NCBI GenBank assembly: GCA_030618965.1 | Contig: JAUXCJ010000035.1 | Span: forward strand, 1 to 7,751 | Reading direction: 5' to 3' | DNA: 7,751 nt | Source: Thiomargarita sp. | GTDB lineage: Bacteria; Pseudomonadota; Gammaproteobacteria; Beggiatoales; Beggiatoaceae | In this document: positions 5,686-7,751 of the stretch, piece by piece | How positions within the stretch are numbered: the first letter of the stretch is position 1 | How the letters are laid out: every line of letters starts with the position of its first letter | The notes under the pieces: model-generated | What the model saw: the letters and a program-made list of their open reading frames with translations, nothing else | Databases searched by the model: none | What the model was told of the DNA's origin: nothing | Position numbers and translations under genes: made by a program

Positions 5686-7751
5686 ATGTCTGAAGCCATA
5701 TCAATCAAAAGACGAAAAACCACCGATAGCGATATCAGTTTCGATAGTCTAAGAAGTGAAGCCATCAAGCTGATTCAGCAAATCTCCGGGCAAGTGTGGA
5801 CTGATTATAATTTGCATGATCCGGGCATCACGATTCTTGAGCAACTAATTTACGCGCTCACCGATTTGATTTATCGTACTGAATTAGCGGTTGAAGATAT
5901 TCTGGTGCGTGAAAATGGTCAGATTGATTTCGATTATCAGGCATTACATGCTCCGGAAAAGGTATTCCCTTGCCGCCCTACAACCATCCTTGATTATCGC
6001 AAGGTATTTTTTAATGCCGTCAAGGAAATTGATAATGTCTGGTTAACTATTGCTCAAGAATCTGAATATCAAGGACTTTATAAAATATTCGTTAAGCTTG
6101 AGCCAGGGCTTGACGACAAATCGAGTTCCGCTGCACTGGACAAATTACGTGCTATTTACAACAGTTCAAGAAATTTGTGCGAAGATATTGCTGAGATTTG
6201 TGTGGTTGAAAATATTGAATATGAACTTGGTGCCCAAATTGAAGTCCGGGGTAGCCACTATCCCGCCGATATTTTGGCAGAAATCTATTTTAAGTGTTCG
6301 CGTCGGATAGCCGGCAGTGTCTCAAATAGCCATTTTGAACCGGGACTCGATAAAGAGGTGCCGCTTGATGAACTGTTTACTGGACCATTCACTGAGCATG
6401 GTTTTTTCAGTGAACTAAATGATAATCCAAGTGAATTTGTAGTCTCAACGCTGTTTCCGGTGATTAAGTCAATTGATGGCGTGGATCAGATTCAGGCGCT
6501 CTATTTAGAAAAAGATCAACAACGTTTTTATGATGTCATTGAAACTAAAGCGCCTGATAAAGCCATTGGATTGTTAATTCCAGAGCCACCCACTGGAAAA
6601 ATCAAAGTTGAGTTAAGAAAAAATGGTCGAAAGTTACCGATTGCGATAGAGGAAGTGCGAGCCAAGTACGAGGAATTGAATTTTAAATATCAGTCATCAA
6701 GGGGGAGGAAACAAGATTTATCAAAGCTTTATGATTTGCCACTGGGGGTATCAAGGCGATTAGATGATTATTTTAGCATTCAAAATCAATTTCCGATTAC
6801 CTACGGTATTAATGCCTTTGGTGTACCTGATTCGGCACCCACTGAAGTCAAGGCTAAAGCGAAGCAACTCAAATCTTATTTGGTGATTTTTGAGCAATTC
6901 TTGACTGATTTTTTAGCGAATCTGGCTTCGGTTAAAACACTGTTTTCTATAGAAAATGAGCAACGCAGTTCCTATTCAGTACAACTGCTCAGTCAGCAAC
7001 AAATCGCTGAAATTGATGCTATTTATCCTAAAAATACCTTTGATATATTCAAAAAAATTATAGATAAATTTGATGACTATGATGAGCGTAAAAGCCGTTT
7101 GCTGGATTATTTATTGGCTTTGTATGGTGAAAAATTTAGCCAACGCTCATTGAGGCTGTTTAGTTATTCTTATCGCAATGACGAGGCTAAGCAAGCGATT
7201 GTTAATAATAAAATTCAATATTTAAAATCCATTATTGAATTAGGGCGTGATCGTGCCGCTGCACCGGATTATAGCACTGGCTCATGGCATTCCGGTTTGC
7301 AATTACGAGTGAGCCTATTATTGGGTTTTGAGCAACTTGCCGTACCCTCTTTAACGAGGATGATACTGGAACAAAACATTAAGCTGGTAGAACATAGCGA
7401 CTATGAACATCTGAATGCGGAGAACTATGAGCTAATTAAACCAGATGAGAAGAATTTTGAAACTGTACCCGCACTGGATAAAAAAGGTTCACTCCATGAA
7501 TTACGGCAAACAATTGCTGATAGCATTCCGCTCAAAAATAATCTATTAAGTGAGGTGCTATTAAGAGAGGGCATTTATCTTGATAAATATCAAATTAAAA
7601 ACTTAAATTCGGATTATCAATTATTATTCCAAATGGATACCAATCAATATTGGTGTCTTGGCACTTATGCCGATAAAGCCTCTGCTATTGAAGCCGCCAA
7701 TGCACTGCGTCACTTTTTAATCTTACTGAATAAAAACAGTGAAGGACTCCA
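5686..7751 (+). CDS. Second large baseplate-J-related CIS protein, 3' end cut by the window
   Basis: The reading frame from ATG 5686 stays open for 688 codons to the right edge, with an in-frame stop (TAA, 5662) upstream, so this is the first possible ATG. The protein begins MSEAISIKRRKTTDSD. Its strongest signature is WTDYNLHDPGITILEQLIYALTDLIYR (38-64), the D-Y-N-x-H-D-P-G-I/V-T-x-L-E motif of phage/CIS baseplate J-like assembly proteins. Next come PCRPTTILDYRKVFFNAVKEIDNVWL (95-120), a mixed alpha/beta middle, YFSIQNQFPITYGI (362-375) and a long helical stretch around KAKQLKSYLVIFEQFLTDFLANL (about 391-413). It probably pairs with the 1262-aa protein as the second large wedge subunit (Afp12-like role, inferred). 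No good ribosome site precedes the ATG (AAATAAATTAGTT), so expression may depend on reinitiation or be low. The C-terminus is unseen. Confidence 0.88.
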   Translation, partial: MSEAISIKRRKTTDSDISFDSLRSEAIKLIQQISGQVWTDYNLHDPGITILEQLIYALTDLIYRTELAVEDILVRENGQIDFDYQALHAPEKVFPCRPTTILDYRKVFFNAVKEIDNVWLTIAQESEYQGLYKIFVKLEPGLDDKSSSAALDKLRAIYNSSRNLCEDIAEICVVENIEYELGAQIEVRGSHYPADILAEIYFKCSRRIAGSVSNSHFEPGLDKEVPLDELFTGPFTEHGFFSELNDNPSEFVVSTLFPVIKSIDGVDQIQALYLEKDQQRFYDVIETKAPDKAIGLLIPEPPTGKIKVELRKNGRKLPIAIEEVRAKYEELNFKYQSSRGRKQDLSKLYDLPLGVSRRLDDYFSIQNQFPITYGINAFGVPDSAPTEVKAKAKQLKSYLVIFEQFLTDFLANLASVKTLFSIENEQRSSYSVQLLSQQQIAEIDAIYPKNTFDIFKKIIDKFDDYDERKSRLLDYLLALYGEKFSQRSLRLFSYSYRNDEAKQAIVNNKIQYLKSIIELGRDRAAAPDYSTGSWHSGLQLRVSLLLGFEQLAVPSLTRMILEQNIKLVEHSDYEHLNAENYELIKPDEKNFETVPALDKKGSLHELRQTIADSIPLKNNLLSEVLLREGIYLDKYQIKNLNSDYQLLFQMDTNQYWCLGTYADKASAIEAANALRHFLILLNKNSEGL

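Noticed and set aside
6050..6310. 86-codon forward ORF
   Set aside because: It lies wholly inside the open J-like gene from 5686 in another frame and has no family-like features; it is a shadow.

Overview
The window is a compact, all-forward-strand block of baseplate genes from a contractile injection system (CIS), the phage-tail-like machines that include extracellular CIS (Afp, PVC, MAC) and membrane-anchored or cytosolic relatives. No tail sheath, tube, VgrG spike, tape measure or AAA+ ATPase gene lies inside the window. They would be expected on either side, because both ends are cut: the left end in a repeat and the right end inside a gene.

Layout. At 1-81 lies a long imperfect hairpin repeat. 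It is followed by a small PAAR spike-tip gene (137-436), a gp25-like wedge/sheath-initiator gene (440-859), a 120-base gap filled by a four-armed palindromic repeat (890-963), a very large gp6/Baseplate_J-like wedge gene (980-4768, 1262 aa) and a 268-aa fibre-like or accessory gene overlapping it by 17 bases (4752-5558). After a second copy of the left-edge hairpin repeat (5565-5656) comes a second large baseplate-J-related gene, which starts at 5686 and is still open at the right edge (688 codons visible). A third palindrome family sits in frame inside the large baseplate gene, at 3867-3899.

How the genes work together (family knowledge). PAAR sharpens the central spike. The gp25-like protein and the two large J-like proteins build the wedge ring around the spike and nucleate sheath assembly. 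The small protein has a short 'VGVNKINPAYALDVNG' stretch resembling the repeats found at the head of tail-fibre proteins, so it may be a surface or receptor-facing part, although its role is unproven. The genes are probably cotranscribed.

Organism. The DNA is AT-rich (about 40% GC by eye). The baseplate proteins look to me like the CIS type common in Bacteroidetes, cyanobacteria and some Proteobacteria. The GTAGGGTGGGTAGAGCG...AAACCCACC hairpins are a dispersed repeat I associate with gammaproteobacteria such as Methylococcales and Thiotrichales. A gammaproteobacterial host is therefore my best guess, at low to moderate confidence. Of the four gene junctions, the two that are tightly packed carry no repeat and the two that are loose are filled by palindromes, as is the leader before the first gene.
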